Shown here piece after piece: positions 42,442 through 51,841 of a DNA stretch of 64,000 nt. Source of the DNA: Erythrobacter aurantius (GTDB lineage Bacteria; Pseudomonadota; Alphaproteobacteria; Sphingomonadales; Sphingomonadaceae); assembly GCF_023823125.1 (NCBI RefSeq), contig NZ_CP090949.1, positions 2,876,001 to 2,940,000 of the forward strand, written 5' to 3'. The notes below the pieces were generated by a model. It saw only the letters and a list, made by a program, of their open reading frames with translations. It had not been told where the DNA came from and searched no databases. The first letter of the stretch is position 1. Every line of letters begins with the position of its first letter. A program made the position numbers and the translations under genes.

Positions 42442-43499
42442 ACGCATACAAGCCCATGACCAGCGAGGAGGCGATGGAACTCGCCACTCAGGACACGATG
42501 CTGACCCCGCGTTTCTACACCACCGATTATGACGCGCTGGATGCGATCGACGTGTCGCCCGTGCGTGAAGAGTGGGACGCCCTTATCGCGGAAATGATCG
42601 GCGATCCGAACAAGAAGCACTTCAAGCACAACGACAGCTTCAAGGGTGTGATCGAAGGGCTCGACCCGGCGCTGCGCAAGGAATTCACCGATTTCCTCGT
42701 CAGCTCGATGACGTCGGAGTTTTCGGGCTGCGTGCTCTACGCCGAAATCGCCAAGCGGACGAAGAACCCGGACGTGAAACAGCTGTTCAAGCTGCTGGCT
42801 CGCGATGAAAGCCGCCATGCCGGTTTCATCAACGAAAGCCTGAAGGATGCCGGGATCGGCGTCGATCTCGGCTTTCTGACCCGGACCAAGAAATACACCT
42901 ATTTCAAGCCGAAGTTCATTTTCTACGCGGTCTACCTGTCGGAGAAGATCGGCTATGCGCGGTACATCACGATCTACCGGCATCTGGCGCGCAATCCGGA
43001 AAACAAATTCCACCCGATCTTCGACTGGTTCGAGGAATGGTGCAATGACGAGTTCCGCCATGGCGAGGCCTTTGCCATGCTGCTCCGCTCTGATCCGAAG
43101 CTGCTGGAAGGCGCGAACAAGCTGTGGGTGCGGTTCTTCCTGCTGTCGGTCTATGCCACAATGTACGTACGCGACCATCAGCGACCCGTGTTCCACAAGG
43201 CGCTGGGCGTTGATCCGACCGAGTATGACTACAAGGTGTTCGACATCTGCAACCAGATCAGCCGCCAGGTCTTCCCGGTGGAACTGGATACCGATGATCC
43301 CGCGTTCCGGCGCAAGATGGAAGCCCTGCGTCAGGCAGCACTGCGGATTGAGGACGGCAAGGAACAAGGCGGCATCACCGGCTTTGCAAAGCGCATCAGC
43401 GGCATGGCTGGAGCAGGATTCAATTTCGCGCGGATGTATTTCCACCGCACCAAGCCGAACACTCTCCCGCAATCCATCCGGCTTTATCCCGCATGGTAG
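42438..43499 (+). CDS. acsF: Mg-protoporphyrin IX monomethyl ester oxidative cyclase
   Basis: AcsF is the di-iron, oxygen-dependent cyclase that forms ring E. The 353-residue protein carries the E-x(n)-D-E-x-R-H metal motifs: [20 protein letters not shown] then [10 protein letters not shown], and [16 protein letters not shown]. Its presence, together with the absence of the anaerobic radical-SAM cyclase bchE here, fits an aerobic phototroph. It overlaps the preceding small gene by four bases and puhE by seven. Confidence 0.97.
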   Translation: MNAYKPMTSEEAMELATQDTMLTPRFYTTDYDALDAIDVSPVREEWDALIAEMIGDPNKKHFKHNDSFKGVIEGLDPALRKEFTDFLVSSMTSEFSGCVLYAEIAKRTKNPDVKQLFKLLARDESRHAGFINESLKDAGIGVDLGFLTRTKKYTYFKPKFIFYAVYLSEKIGYARYITIYRHLARNPENKFHPIFDWFEEWCNDEFRHGEAFAMLLRSDPKLLEGANKLWVRFFLLSVYATMYVRDHQRPVFHKALGVDPTEYDYKVFDICNQISRQVFPVELDTDDPAFRRKMEALRQAALRIEDGKEQGGITGFAKRISGMAGAGFNFARMYFHRTKPNTLPQSIRLYPAW

Positions 43500-44287
43500 A
43501 CTGGCATGGCCATATCGTGCCGTTCATCGTGACGGTGGCCATATGGTTCATGGCGACCGGGCTGATTGCCTGGGCGGATAATCGTGAGCGGGCGACTTTC
43601 AGGCGCAGCGTGATGATCGGCGGGATCGGCGGAATCATCGGTCTGATCGCGATCCTGATCGCATCGCAATTCGTGACCGCACTGGCGGTATATTCGGCGT
43701 TTGCCGGGGCTTTGCTGGTCTGGGGCTGGCACGAAATCGGCTTCCTCACCGGGGCGGCAGCCGGCCCACGGCGGGTTGCCTGCGAGCCGGAAGCGCGCGG
43801 GTTTGACCGCTTCACGCAAGCCAGCGCAACGGTGATCCATCACGAAATCGCTCTCGCGCTGACAGCGCTGATGCTGATTTCCCTGTCGTGGAACGCCCCA
43901 AACCAGATCGGCGCGATGATTTTCGTGCTGATGTTCGGGCTGCGGCTATCGTCGAAGATCAACCTGTTTGTCGGCGTGCCCAATTCGACCACTGAGATGC
44001 TGCCCGCGCATCTCGACTATCTGAAGAGTTATTTCGGGCGCAATCGCATGACCTGGCTTCTGGCCGTATCGATTGCGCTGATCCTGGCGCTGGCCTGGCA
44101 ATTCGCCGGTTACGCGATGGCCGCCCCTACGGGCAGCCCGGAAATGGTGGGCGCCAGCCTGCTGACCGCGCTGTGCCTGTTGGGCGCGCTCGAACACCTG
44201 TTTCTGGCCCTGCCATTCCGCGACGGAATGCTGTGGGGCTGGGCGTTCACACGGCGGGGCGCCGTGCGAGCCAAGAAGATACAATGA
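43493..44287 (+). CDS. puhE: Photosynthetic complex assembly protein PuhE
   Basis: PuhE is a polytopic membrane protein (DUF3623) that modulates bacteriochlorophyll synthesis and photosystem assembly. The 264-residue protein has about seven helices. Conserved stretches are [31 protein letters not shown] and [21 protein letters not shown]. Its start overlaps acsF by seven bases, and hemA follows immediately. Confidence 0.93.
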   Translation: MVDWHGHIVPFIVTVAIWFMATGLIAWADNRERATFRRSVMIGGIGGIIGLIAILIASQFVTALAVYSAFAGALLVWGWHEIGFLTGAAAGPRRVACEPEARGFDRFTQASATVIHHEIALALTALMLISLSWNAPNQIGAMIFVLMFGLRLSSKINLFVGVPNSTTEMLPAHLDYLKSYFGRNRMTWLLAVSIALILALAWQFAGYAMAAPTGSPEMVGASLLTALCLLGALEHLFLALPFRDGMLWGWAFTRRGAVRAKKIQ

Positions 44288-44309
44288 GATGCAAACAGAG
44301 GGTAAAGTG

Positions 44310-45530
44310 ATGGACTTCGAAGCCTATTTCGCCAGCGAGCTGGACAGCGTGCGCGAAGAAGGGCGCTACCGCGTCTTCACCGATATCAAGCGGCACCGGG
44401 GCAAATTCCCGCATGCAACCCGCTTTATCGAAGACGAGACGCAGGCCGTCACTGTCTGGTGCTCGAACGACTATCTCGGCATGGGCCAGCATCCCAAGGT
44501 GCTTGAAGCCATGCACAACGTGCTCGACGAATGCGGAGCGGGTGCCGGAGGCACGCGCAACATTTCGGGTACGAACCATTATCATGTCGAACTGGAAGCG
44601 GAGCTCGCCGACTTGCACGGCAAGGAAAGCGCGCTTCTGTTCACCAGCGGATATGTATCGAATTGGGCGGGTCTGGGAACGCTCGCGGCCAAGATCCCGG
44701 GCTGCGTAGTCTTCTCAGATTCGCTCAACCACGCTTCCATGATCGAGGGCATCCGTCACAGCCGTGCGCCCTACAAGATATGGAAACACAACGACGTCGA
44801 GGATCTCGATCGCCACCTGTCCGAATTCGGCCCCGAAGTGCCTAAGCTGGTCGCCTTCGAAAGCGTCTATTCGATGGATGGCGACATCGCCCCCATCGCC
44901 GACATTCTCGATGTTTGCGAGAAGCACGGGGCGATGAGCTATATCGATGAAGTCCACGCTGTCGGCCTGTACGGCCCGCGCGGCGGCGGCGTTGCCGAAC
45001 GTGAAGGCTTGATGGACCGGATCACCGTGATCGAAGGCACTCTGGGCAAGGCCTATGGTGTGATGGGCGGCTATATCGCCGCCAGCCGCAATCTGGTCGA
45101 TTTCGTGCGCAGCTTTGCCAGCGGCTTCATCTTCTCCACCGCCCTGCCCCCGGCCGTCGCCGCGGGCGCGGCAGCGAGCATCCGCCACCTCAAGGAAAGC
45201 AGCGCGGAACGCGATCTGCAGAAAGAGCGGGTGGAACAGGTGCGCCGCAAGCTGGACATGATGGGCATCCCCCATCTCGCCAATCCCAGCCATATCATTC
45301 CGGTGATGGTGGGCGATGCGCACAAGTGCAAACGGATCAGCGACTGGCTGATGGACAATCACGGCATCTACGTGCAGCCTATCAACTATCCCACAGTTCC
45401 CGTGGGAACCGAGCGTTTGCGGCTAACGCCTTCGCCGGTGCATGACGACGGCGATATCGATCGACTGATCAACGCACTGAGCGAAATCTGGTCGCAGTGC
45501 GAACTGGCGAGGATGGCTACGGCTGCCTGA
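44310..45530 (+). CDS. hemA: 5-aminolevulinate synthase
   Basis: HemA condenses glycine and succinyl-CoA to 5-aminolevulinate, the committed precursor of heme and bacteriochlorophyll (Shemin pathway). The 406-residue PLP enzyme starts [14 protein letters not shown] after AGGGTAAAG; an upstream ATG at 44289 in frame would add seven residues. The PLP lysine is in [15 protein letters not shown], and the substrate-binding [21 protein letters not shown] is complete. Being inside the PGC unit ties supply of tetrapyrrole to PpsR control. Its 3' end overlaps the convergent cupredoxin gene by 14 bases. Confidence 0.97.
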   Translation: MDFEAYFASELDSVREEGRYRVFTDIKRHRGKFPHATRFIEDETQAVTVWCSNDYLGMGQHPKVLEAMHNVLDECGAGAGGTRNISGTNHYHVELEAELADLHGKESALLFTSGYVSNWAGLGTLAAKIPGCVVFSDSLNHASMIEGIRHSRAPYKIWKHNDVEDLDRHLSEFGPEVPKLVAFESVYSMDGDIAPIADILDVCEKHGAMSYIDEVHAVGLYGPRGGGVAEREGLMDRITVIEGTLGKAYGVMGGYIAASRNLVDFVRSFASGFIFSTALPPAVAAGAAASIRHLKESSAERDLQKERVEQVRRKLDMMGIPHLANPSHIIPVMVGDAHKCKRISDWLMDNHGIYVQPINYPTVPVGTERLRLTPSPVHDDGDIDRLINALSEIWSQCELARMATAA

Positions 45531-46116
45531 TTTCTGCTTCGTCAGGCACGGCGGGTACGGGATCGAACATTCCACGCGCCCGTGCTTCGGCGAAAATCTC
45601 GACGAACTTGGGATTGCCAAGGCCCGGATGACGGGCCTCCATGGCGAAGGTCAGATTGGCAGTCTTGCCCTCGCCTTCGACGATCACGACGCCCACCATG
45701 CCGGCCGCATAGTGCGGGATGCATTGATATCCGTAGACGCCCGGCTTTGGCAGGACGTAACGGATTTCCTCGTTGACTTCGCCTTCCCATCCCTTTGCCC
45801 CGTCGGGCAGCATAGTGGCGATAGACGAAGACTGGTGACTAGGCTGGGTCGGGATGAAACGGATCGTATCCCCAACCTTCGCACTGACGAGTTTCGGTTT
45901 GAACACGTGCATGCGTGACGAATTCTCAGGATCGACAGTGTACATGTAAATGTCGATGACCCGGCCGTTGGGCTCCACTTCCGGACCTTCGGTTTCAGGG
46001 GTCGGAGCGGCTTCGGCTTCTTCGGCAGGTGCACCACCAGCCTGATTGCAGGCGCCGAGCAGCGGGATCGCCGCCATTGCTGCAAGCCCAAGGGCCAAGG
46101 TTGTAAACCGCCGCAT
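45517..46116 (-). CDS. Pseudoazurin-like cupredoxin lipoprotein
   Basis: This is a blue-copper electron carrier. From ATG 46116 the 199-residue protein has a lipoprotein signal peptide ending LLGAC (Cys23), an acidic Ala/Glu/Pro linker (about 29-48) and a cupredoxin domain. Type 1 copper ligands are present: His94 in TQPSHQSS, Cys132, His135 and Met140 in [12 protein letters not shown], and [14 protein letters not shown] matches pseudoazurin. A longer upstream frame reading through the intergenic hairpin is rejected. Adjacency to a cytochrome c gene and the PGC suggests it may feed the reaction centre or terminal enzymes; this is inference. Confidence 0.88.
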   Translation of the reverse strand: MRRFTTLALGLAAMAAIPLLGACNQAGGAPAEEAEAAPTPETEGPEVEPNGRVIDIYMYTVDPENSSRMHVFKPKLVSAKVGDTIRFIPTQPSHQSSSIATMLPDGAKGWEGEVNEEIRYVLPKPGVYGYQCIPHYAAGMVGVVIVEGEGKTANLTFAMEARHPGLGNPKFVEIFAEARARGMFDPVPAVPDEAEIRQP

Positions 46117-46144
46117 CAGTTGTTCGCTCAAGCCCCAGAAACGG

Positions 46145-46186
46145 CTTGCCCCGCGGAACCGAAGGAAATCGGGACCGCGGGGCAAG
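46145..46186 (-). other. Strong stem-loop between cytochrome c and cupredoxin genes
   Basis: CTTGCCCCGCGG pairs perfectly with CCGCGGGGCAAG over 12 base pairs, with an 18-base loop. It lies after the cytochrome stop (46211) and before the cupredoxin start. No U-tract follows, so partial termination or mRNA 3' protection, giving more cytochrome than cupredoxin transcript, is more likely than full termination. Confidence 0.65.
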
Positions 46187-46210
46187 ACCATGTCAGAAGA
46201 TGCTGATTGC

Positions 46211-46696
46211 TTATTCGCCGTTGGTCTGGAGATAAGCGATGAGGTCAGCACGATCCTGCGGGTCCTTGAGGCCCGGATAGGCCATGCGGGTGCCCGGCAT
46301 GTATTCACGCGGTGCTTCGAGGTATTCGAACAGCACTTCGGGCGTCCAGGTCAGGCCGCTGCCCTTGTTGGCGTCCGAGTAATTGAAGCCTTCGATCGAA
46401 CCAGCGGCACGGCCAACAACGCCGTAGAGCGACGGGCCAACGCCGTTCTTGCCTTCTTCGATCAGGTGGCAGGTGCGGCACTGTGCGAACACGGTTGCAC
46501 CGGCAGCGGCATCGCCGGTGAGGTCAGCGAAAGCGACATCGGCAGCCGGCTCGGGAGCGGGCTCTTCAGCAGCCGGTTCGGCTTCTGCAGTGGCTTCGGT
46601 TTCGGCCGGTGCTTCTTCCGGAGCGTTGCCGCCGCCACAGGCGGAAAGCGCAACCAGACCGGTCATTGCGACGGTGCTCAGAATAATCTTACGCAT
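46211..46696 (-). CDS. Class I cytochrome c lipoprotein
   Basis: The 161-residue product has a signal peptide ending ALSAC (lipobox Cys20), a long acidic Ala/Glu/Pro linker (about 24-52) and a mono-haem class I domain. Haem binding is by Cys73-x-x-Cys76-His77 (CRTCH); Met138 in [10 protein letters not shown] is the likely axial ligand. The domain resembles mitochondrial-type and membrane-anchored cytochrome c2/cy. Anchoring to the membrane plus position beside a PGC lacking pufC makes it a good candidate donor to the reaction centre. Confidence 0.9.
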   Translation of the reverse strand: MRKIILSTVAMTGLVALSACGGGNAPEEAPAETEATAEAEPAAEEPAPEPAADVAFADLTGDAAAGATVFAQCRTCHLIEEGKNGVGPSLYGVVGRAAGSIEGFNYSDANKGSGLTWTPEVLFEYLEAPREYMPGTRMAYPGLKDPQDRADLIAYLQTNGE

Positions 46697-46958
46697 AGTG
46701 ATCTTCTTCCCTTTTTCTTTGGCAGACCCTCCCGCGTCACCACAGACTTTTAATGCGTTGTTTCAGAAAGATTTTTCCCGAAACATCAAAAGCCTGCGCG
46801 GTCCCACCACGAGTGATCTCCTATCCGTAACGCACCAGAAAGAGATGGGTTTCGCAAAAAATGCATTCGCTTTCGCCCCTTCTCATTAGGGGGTGCGTGA
46901 TGCTGCCCGCTACAGGATCGCGATTGCCTAACGCAGAACCATCGCTAAACAGGCCAGC

Positions 46959-47762
46959 ATGAAAAACCTTGCATGGCACACCAAGCTCGTCCTGGCGATG
47001 ATCGCCTTTCTCCCGATCTATTTCATGATCGCTGCCTTGGGCACGAAGATCGGCCTTTGGAGCTGGCAGACGGGACTCGGCGCGATGACATTCTCCGCCG
47101 GACCCTACCTGCTCGGCATCGTCGCTGTGGTGGCGCTCATTTCGCTGGTTATCGGTTTGCTGAAAAAGCCGCGGCTCAAGCATGTGATCGCGATCGCGGC
47201 GCTGGGAGTGCTTATCCCGGCGGGAATGTTCCTTAGTTTTTTGTCCGTGCGTTCAACAGCCGGAGAGAATCCGATCCACGATGTCGCAACCGACACCGCT
47301 GATCCCCCGGCCTTTTCCGCTGAAACCATGGCAGCACGCGCCGAAAGCGGAGCCAATCCGCTGAGCGACTATCAGGTGCCGCTGGGCGAGCTGGAACTGT
47401 ACAGGGGCAGCGCGCCTGAACTGGCGATCAAGAGCCACGCGCAGATCATCAACGACACCTACGCCAACCTGTCACCGCTCCCGCTTGGCGGAGCGAGCCA
47501 GGCCGATGCCGTCGCTGCCGTCGCTGCCGCCATGGGCAGCATGGGCTTTTCCGACATTCGCCAGAACGCCGAGGAAGGCCGGGTCGAAGGCGTGGCCGAA
47601 ACCTTCTGGTTCGGGTTCAAGGATGATGTGGTTGCCCGGATCGGGGAGAACGAAATCGATTTCCGCTCTGTCAGCCGCGTGGGCCGCAGCGATCTGGGCG
47701 CCAATGCCAAGCGGATCGCCGAACTGCGCGAGCGGGTTGCCACCCAGATAGGCCAGCGTTGA
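46959..47762 (+). CDS. DUF1499 membrane protein
   Basis: The 267-residue protein starts with three or four membrane helices (about residues 8-105), followed by a soluble domain. PLPLGGASQADAVAAVAAAMGSMGF and the RVEGVAETFWFGFKDDVVARI then SRVGRSDLGANAKRI segments are the DUF1499 signature. DUF1499 proteins are common but of unknown function. It diverges from the cytochrome c gene; no shared regulatory motif was recognised in the 262 bases between. The stop is three bases from the convergent CDP-alcohol phosphatidyltransferase stop. Confidence 0.85.
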   Translation: MKNLAWHTKLVLAMIAFLPIYFMIAALGTKIGLWSWQTGLGAMTFSAGPYLLGIVAVVALISLVIGLLKKPRLKHVIAIAALGVLIPAGMFLSFLSVRSTAGENPIHDVATDTADPPAFSAETMAARAESGANPLSDYQVPLGELELYRGSAPELAIKSHAQIINDTYANLSPLPLGGASQADAVAAVAAAMGSMGFSDIRQNAEEGRVEGVAETFWFGFKDDVVARIGENEIDFRSVSRVGRSDLGANAKRIAELRERVATQIGQR

Positions 47763-47765
47763 TCG

Positions 47766-48368
47766 CTAGCGGAACTGCGCGACGGCCATCGCGCTGCGCT
47801 GGAACACCGTCAGCACACAGAGCGCGGCGTAGCCATAGGCGATCATGCCGAACCAGTCTGGGAACAGGCACATCGCGATGAACACCGCGATCGTCTCGGC
47901 CCCTTCGGCCAGCCCGGTCGAATAGAAGAAGCTCTTATTGCCGTGCTTTTCCGTTTCCTGGCCACGCTTGGCCGCGATCACGGCAAAGGCAAGGAAACTC
48001 ACGCCCGTCAGCACGAAGCTTGCAACTAGCACCAGCGCCGGCATTGAGTTGGCCGGGGCCATGATGCCGAAGGCGAGCGGGATCGACACGTAGAAGGCGA
48101 AATCGCCGACGATGTCGAAATACCCTCCCAGATCGGTCGGAGCGGTGGCCCGCGCAACCGCCCCGTCCAGCCCGTCAGCCAGTCGATTGGACATAATCAG
48201 GGCAAGGCCAAGCCATAGCTTGCCAAAGGCGATGGCTACGGCCCCGCCCAGCCCCAGCGCCAATCCGGCGAAGGTCAGCATATTGGCGCTGACACCCCAC
48301 CCCGCGATCACGCGGCCAGCGCGATTGAGCGGCGGATCGATCAAGGGCCTCAACCGCGCATCGAGCAT
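47766..48368 (-). CDS. CDP-alcohol phosphatidyltransferase family protein
   Basis: This 200-residue integral membrane enzyme transfers a phosphatidyl group from CDP-diacylglycerol to an alcohol (glycerol phosphate, serine, inositol or a related acceptor). The catalytic signature D-G-x2-A-R-x8-G-x3-D-x3-D is intact in DGAVARATAPTDLGGYFDIVGD. About six helices are visible. ATG 48368 overlaps the upstream transporter stop (TAATG); an extension of twelve residues is possible. The exact acceptor cannot be told from sequence. Confidence 0.87.
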   Translation of the reverse strand: MLDARLRPLIDPPLNRAGRVIAGWGVSANMLTFAGLALGLGGAVAIAFGKLWLGLALIMSNRLADGLDGAVARATAPTDLGGYFDIVGDFAFYVSIPLAFGIMAPANSMPALVLVASFVLTGVSFLAFAVIAAKRGQETEKHGNKSFFYSTGLAEGAETIAVFIAMCLFPDWFGMIAYGYAALCVLTVFQRSAMAVAQFR

Positions 48369-49651
48369 TAGCCATAGCCCCCGAATGTGACGAGCCCTAT
48401 CCATGCCCCCGTCATCGCACTCGCCAGATTGCCGGCGATCCAGCTCTTGATCCCCAGCCCGGCTGCCTCGGCCCGGCGCTCCGGGCAGAGCGTGCCGATG
48501 GTCGAAACCAGCAGGCCGACGCTGGCAAGGTTGGCGACGCCGCAGAGCGCATAGGTGACGATCAGCAAGCTCCGTGGCCCGAGCGTCCCTTCAGGCAGCG
48601 CGGCAAGCTCAAGGTAGGCGACATATTCGTTGAGTATCGCCTTGGTCCCCATCAGACCGCCCGCAGCCTGCGCTTCGGCCCAGGGCACGCCGATGGCCCA
48701 CATGAAGGGGGCAAACAGCCAGCCGAACAGGCGCTTGAGCGTCAGCGGCTCGTCACCGACCAGTGGCAGCAGAGCGAGCACCTGATCGGTCAGCGCAACC
48801 AGCGCGAACACCACTATGATGACCGCGATGACAGCCAGGAAAAGCTGCATCCCGTCCATCGTCCCTTTGACGATGGCATCAATGCTGTTGTCGTATTTGA
48901 GACCCGTATCTTCCGTGTCCGCTTCGGTCCCCTGATCCTCCGCCGATCCCGGGACCATGAGTTTCGCTATCAAAAGTGCTGCAGGTAGCGAGACAAGCGA
49001 CGCGGAAATCATATGCCCGACAGCATCGGGCACGGTATCGCGCAAGGTTGTAGCGTAAAGGATCAGGATCGCTCCGCTGATCGTCGCCATTGCGAGGACC
49101 ATGACCTGAAACAGTTCGGCCCGGCTCATCCGGGCGAAGTAGGCGCGCACCACAAGCGGGCTTTCAACCACGCCAAGGAACATGTTGGCGCCCCCTGAAA
49201 GCCCCACAACCCCGCTCACCCCGAGGCTGCGCCGCAGCAGGAACGACAGGCCGTTCACCAGCCAGCGAAGCACGCCCCAATGCCAGAGCAATGCCGCGAG
49301 GGCTGAGAACACGATCACCAAAGGCAATATCTGAAAGGCAATGATAAGAGGCGGTTGCGCACCCTCTTTCAATTCGAATGGCAAGTCTGCGCCGCCAAGA
49401 TAGCCGAACATGTAAGACGATCCGGCCAGCGTCGCCCGCTCTATCGCCGCCACGCCTTCATTGGCGAGCGTTACCATGTCCCAGACAAAGGGGACGCGCA
49501 CGATCAGCACCGCCAGAACGCATTGCAGGGCAAGCGCGCCGGCAATCCACCGCCAGCCGGGACGCTCGCGGCGATCCTCGCTCAGCGCCCACGCCAGCGC
49601 GAGCAGCAAGGCAATGCCGAAAATCCCGCGCAGCTGATCAAACAGTTCCAC
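48368..49651 (-). CDS. Concentrative nucleoside transporter, NupC/CNT family
   Basis: The protein is an H+/Na+-coupled nucleoside symporter. About ten helices and the CNT blocks GLSGGANMFLGVVESPLVVRAY (first half) and MGTKAILNEYVAYLEL, TYALCGVANLASVGLLVSTIG (second half) are plain. The usual length (about 400-430) is obtained with GTG 49651 (427 residues, VELFDQLRGIFGIALLLALAW). An ATG at 49741 would add 30 residues overlapping the upstream reductase and is not favoured. Confidence 0.9.
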   Translation of the reverse strand: MELFDQLRGIFGIALLLALAWALSEDRRERPGWRWIAGALALQCVLAVLIVRVPFVWDMVTLANEGVAAIERATLAGSSYMFGYLGGADLPFELKEGAQPPLIIAFQILPLVIVFSALAALLWHWGVLRWLVNGLSFLLRRSLGVSGVVGLSGGANMFLGVVESPLVVRAYFARMSRAELFQVMVLAMATISGAILILYATTLRDTVPDAVGHMISASLVSLPAALLIAKLMVPGSAEDQGTEADTEDTGLKYDNSIDAIVKGTMDGMQLFLAVIAVIIVVFALVALTDQVLALLPLVGDEPLTLKRLFGWLFAPFMWAIGVPWAEAQAAGGLMGTKAILNEYVAYLELAALPEGTLGPRSLLIVTYALCGVANLASVGLLVSTIGTLCPERRAEAAGLGIKSWIAGNLASAMTGAWIGLVTFGGYG

Positions 49652-49655
49652 CGGT

Positions 49656-51797
49656 TCAGCCCCGCCGCCATGCGTGGTATTTTTCCACCCATGCAAGCAG
49701 CCCCTCGGGCTTGTTCGCCTTCTTCCAGTTGCCAGCAGCAAATTTGTTCGCTTCGGCCATGGTGGGGTAGGAATGGATTGTGCCGAGGATCTTGTTCAGC
49801 CCGATGCCGTGCTTCATCGCCAGCACATATTCGGCGAGCAATTCGCCCGCATTGGCGCCGACGATGGTCGCGCCCAGAATGCGATCCTTGCCCGGCGCGG
49901 TCAGCACCTTGACGAAGCCTTTGGTCTCGCTTTCGGCAATCGCCCGGTCGAGATCGTCGATTTCATAGGTGGTCACTTCGAAAGCGACGCCCTGTTCGCG
50001 CGCTTCGGTTTCGTTGAGGCTGACGCGGGCAAATTCCGGATCGAGGAACGTCACAGCCGGGATCACGCGGTAATCGGCCTTGAACTTGCGGAAGGTGCCG
50101 AACAGCGCATTGACGCTGGCATACCATGCCTGATGGCTGGCGGTATGGGTGAACTGGTAAGGCCCGGCCACATCTCCTGCGGCAAAAATGTTGGGGAATT
50201 TCGTGGCGAGGAATTCGTCGGTGCTGACGGTCTTGTCCGTGTCGATGCCGAGCGTTTCCAGTCCGAACCCGGTCAATCGTGCCTTGCGCCCGACAGCGAC
50301 GATCAGCGTGTCGAACGGGACTTCGCTTGCGCCGCCATCCTGGCTCTCGGTTATCAGAACGCCGTCTGCGACCTTCACCGCCTTGTGACCGGTCAGCACG
50401 GTGACGCCCGCCTCCTCCAGCACGGCTTTTGCCAGCGATGACACATCTTCGTCCTCGCGCCCCAGCAGCCTGTCCGCCATTTCGACCTGAGTCACTTTCG
50501 AGCCAAGCCGCGCAAGTGCCTGACTCAATTCACAACCAATCGGCCCACCGCCAAGCACTACGACTTTGCCGGGTGCCTGATCCATCTGGGCAAACGCATC
50601 CCACAGCGTCTCGCTGGTGAGATAGTTCGATTGCCCGATCCCTTCGATCGGCGGCACCACCGGTTCTGCTCCGCTGGCGATCACGATGCTGCGGGTGGTG
50701 AGCCGCTGCGTCTCTCCATCATTCCGGGCGATTTCGACCGTCCATGGGTCGATGATAGTGGCATAGCCCTTCACCACATCGACGCCGAGATCGGTGTAAC
50801 GCTCAACGCTGTCGTGCGGCTCGATCGCCTTGATGACCTCCATCACCCGCGCCATCGTTTGCTTGAACGGTATCTGCGGCTCTACCGGAGTGATGCCGTA
50901 TCGATCAGCGTTGCGCATGACGCTGGCGACCTTGGCGCTCTTGATCAGCGCCTTGGACGGCACGCAGCCGGTGTTGAGGCAATCGCCGCCCATGTCCTTT
51001 GCCTCGATCAGCGTCACCTTGGCCTTTACCGTGGCGGCGATATAGGCCGAAACGAGGCCCGCGGCGCCTGCACCGATCACCACCAGATTGCGGTCGAATT
51101 TCGCCGGGCGCTTGAATCCGGCATAGACCCGGCGGCGCTGGATGACGCCGATAATCGCCTTGGCGATCCAAGGCACGATGCCAAGAAATACGAAAGAGCC
51201 GATAAGCACAGGCGAAAGCAGCCCGGAAGTGCTTTCGATCTGCGCCAATTGCGTGCCCGCATTCACATAGGCGATCGTCCCAAGCAGCATCCCCGCCTGG
51301 CTCACCCACGCGAAGGTCCAGGTGCGGATGCGGGTCAGCCCCATCACCAGATTGACGACGAAGAACGGAAACAGCGGGATCATCCGCAGGGTGAAAAGAT
51401 AGAACGCTCCGTCGCGTTCGAGCCCGGCGTTGATCGATTTCAGCCGCTCCCCAAACCGCGCCTCTACCGAGTCACGCAGCACGAAGCGCGATGACAGGAA
51501 GGCAAGCGTTGCCCCCAGCGTAGAGGCGAAAGAGACGAGGATCGTGCCTGTCACCAGCCCGAACAGCGCGCCTGCCGCCAGCGTCATGATGGCGGCACCC
51601 GGTAGCGATGCCGCCGTCACCGCGACATAAATCAGGATGAACGCGCCCAACACCAAGGCGGGGTTTTCGGCATAGAAGCCCTGAGCCTGATCGACGACCC
51701 GCTTGATCCCGTCGAGCGTCAGATATTGCCCAAGATCGAACAAGAAATAGGCCGCCACCAGCGCGCCAATCGCAAGAATGATCAGTATTTTCTTCAT
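49656..51797 (-). CDS. VTT/TVP38-type membrane domain fused to flavin disulfide reductase
   Basis: This 713-residue protein joins two domains. Residues about 5-225 form a DedA/TVP38-like (VTT) membrane domain with about five helices and YVAVTAASLPGAAIMTLAAG and the RMIPLFPFFVVN motif. Residues 235-713 are a class I pyridine nucleotide-disulfide oxidoreductase, similar to mercuric reductase/lipoamide dehydrogenase: FAD fold GAGAAG (242-247), redox pair Cys273-x4-Cys278 in GDCLNTGCVPS, NADP fold GGGPIGCELS, and a C-terminal dimerisation domain. No vicinal C-terminal Cys pair is present, so mercury reduction is unlikely. AAAGGA precedes ATG 51797. Confidence 0.9.
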   Translation of the reverse strand: MKKILIILAIGALVAAYFLFDLGQYLTLDGIKRVVDQAQGFYAENPALVLGAFILIYVAVTAASLPGAAIMTLAAGALFGLVTGTILVSFASTLGATLAFLSSRFVLRDSVEARFGERLKSINAGLERDGAFYLFTLRMIPLFPFFVVNLVMGLTRIRTWTFAWVSQAGMLLGTIAYVNAGTQLAQIESTSGLLSPVLIGSFVFLGIVPWIAKAIIGVIQRRRVYAGFKRPAKFDRNLVVIGAGAAGLVSAYIAATVKAKVTLIEAKDMGGDCLNTGCVPSKALIKSAKVASVMRNADRYGITPVEPQIPFKQTMARVMEVIKAIEPHDSVERYTDLGVDVVKGYATIIDPWTVEIARNDGETQRLTTRSIVIASGAEPVVPPIEGIGQSNYLTSETLWDAFAQMDQAPGKVVVLGGGPIGCELSQALARLGSKVTQVEMADRLLGREDEDVSSLAKAVLEEAGVTVLTGHKAVKVADGVLITESQDGGASEVPFDTLIVAVGRKARLTGFGLETLGIDTDKTVSTDEFLATKFPNIFAAGDVAGPYQFTHTASHQAWYASVNALFGTFRKFKADYRVIPAVTFLDPEFARVSLNETEAREQGVAFEVTTYEIDDLDRAIAESETKGFVKVLTAPGKDRILGATIVGANAGELLAEYVLAMKHGIGLNKILGTIHSYPTMAEANKFAAGNWKKANKPEGLLAWVEKYHAWRRG

Positions 51798-51841
51798 CGG
51801 GTTCCTTTGAACGCAGTCATTCGCGCGATTTCGCTCCGGGG

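Noticed and set aside
46117..46308. N-terminal extension of the cupredoxin frame
   Set aside because: It crosses the intergenic hairpin and the cytochrome stop and would destroy the lipoprotein signal peptide.
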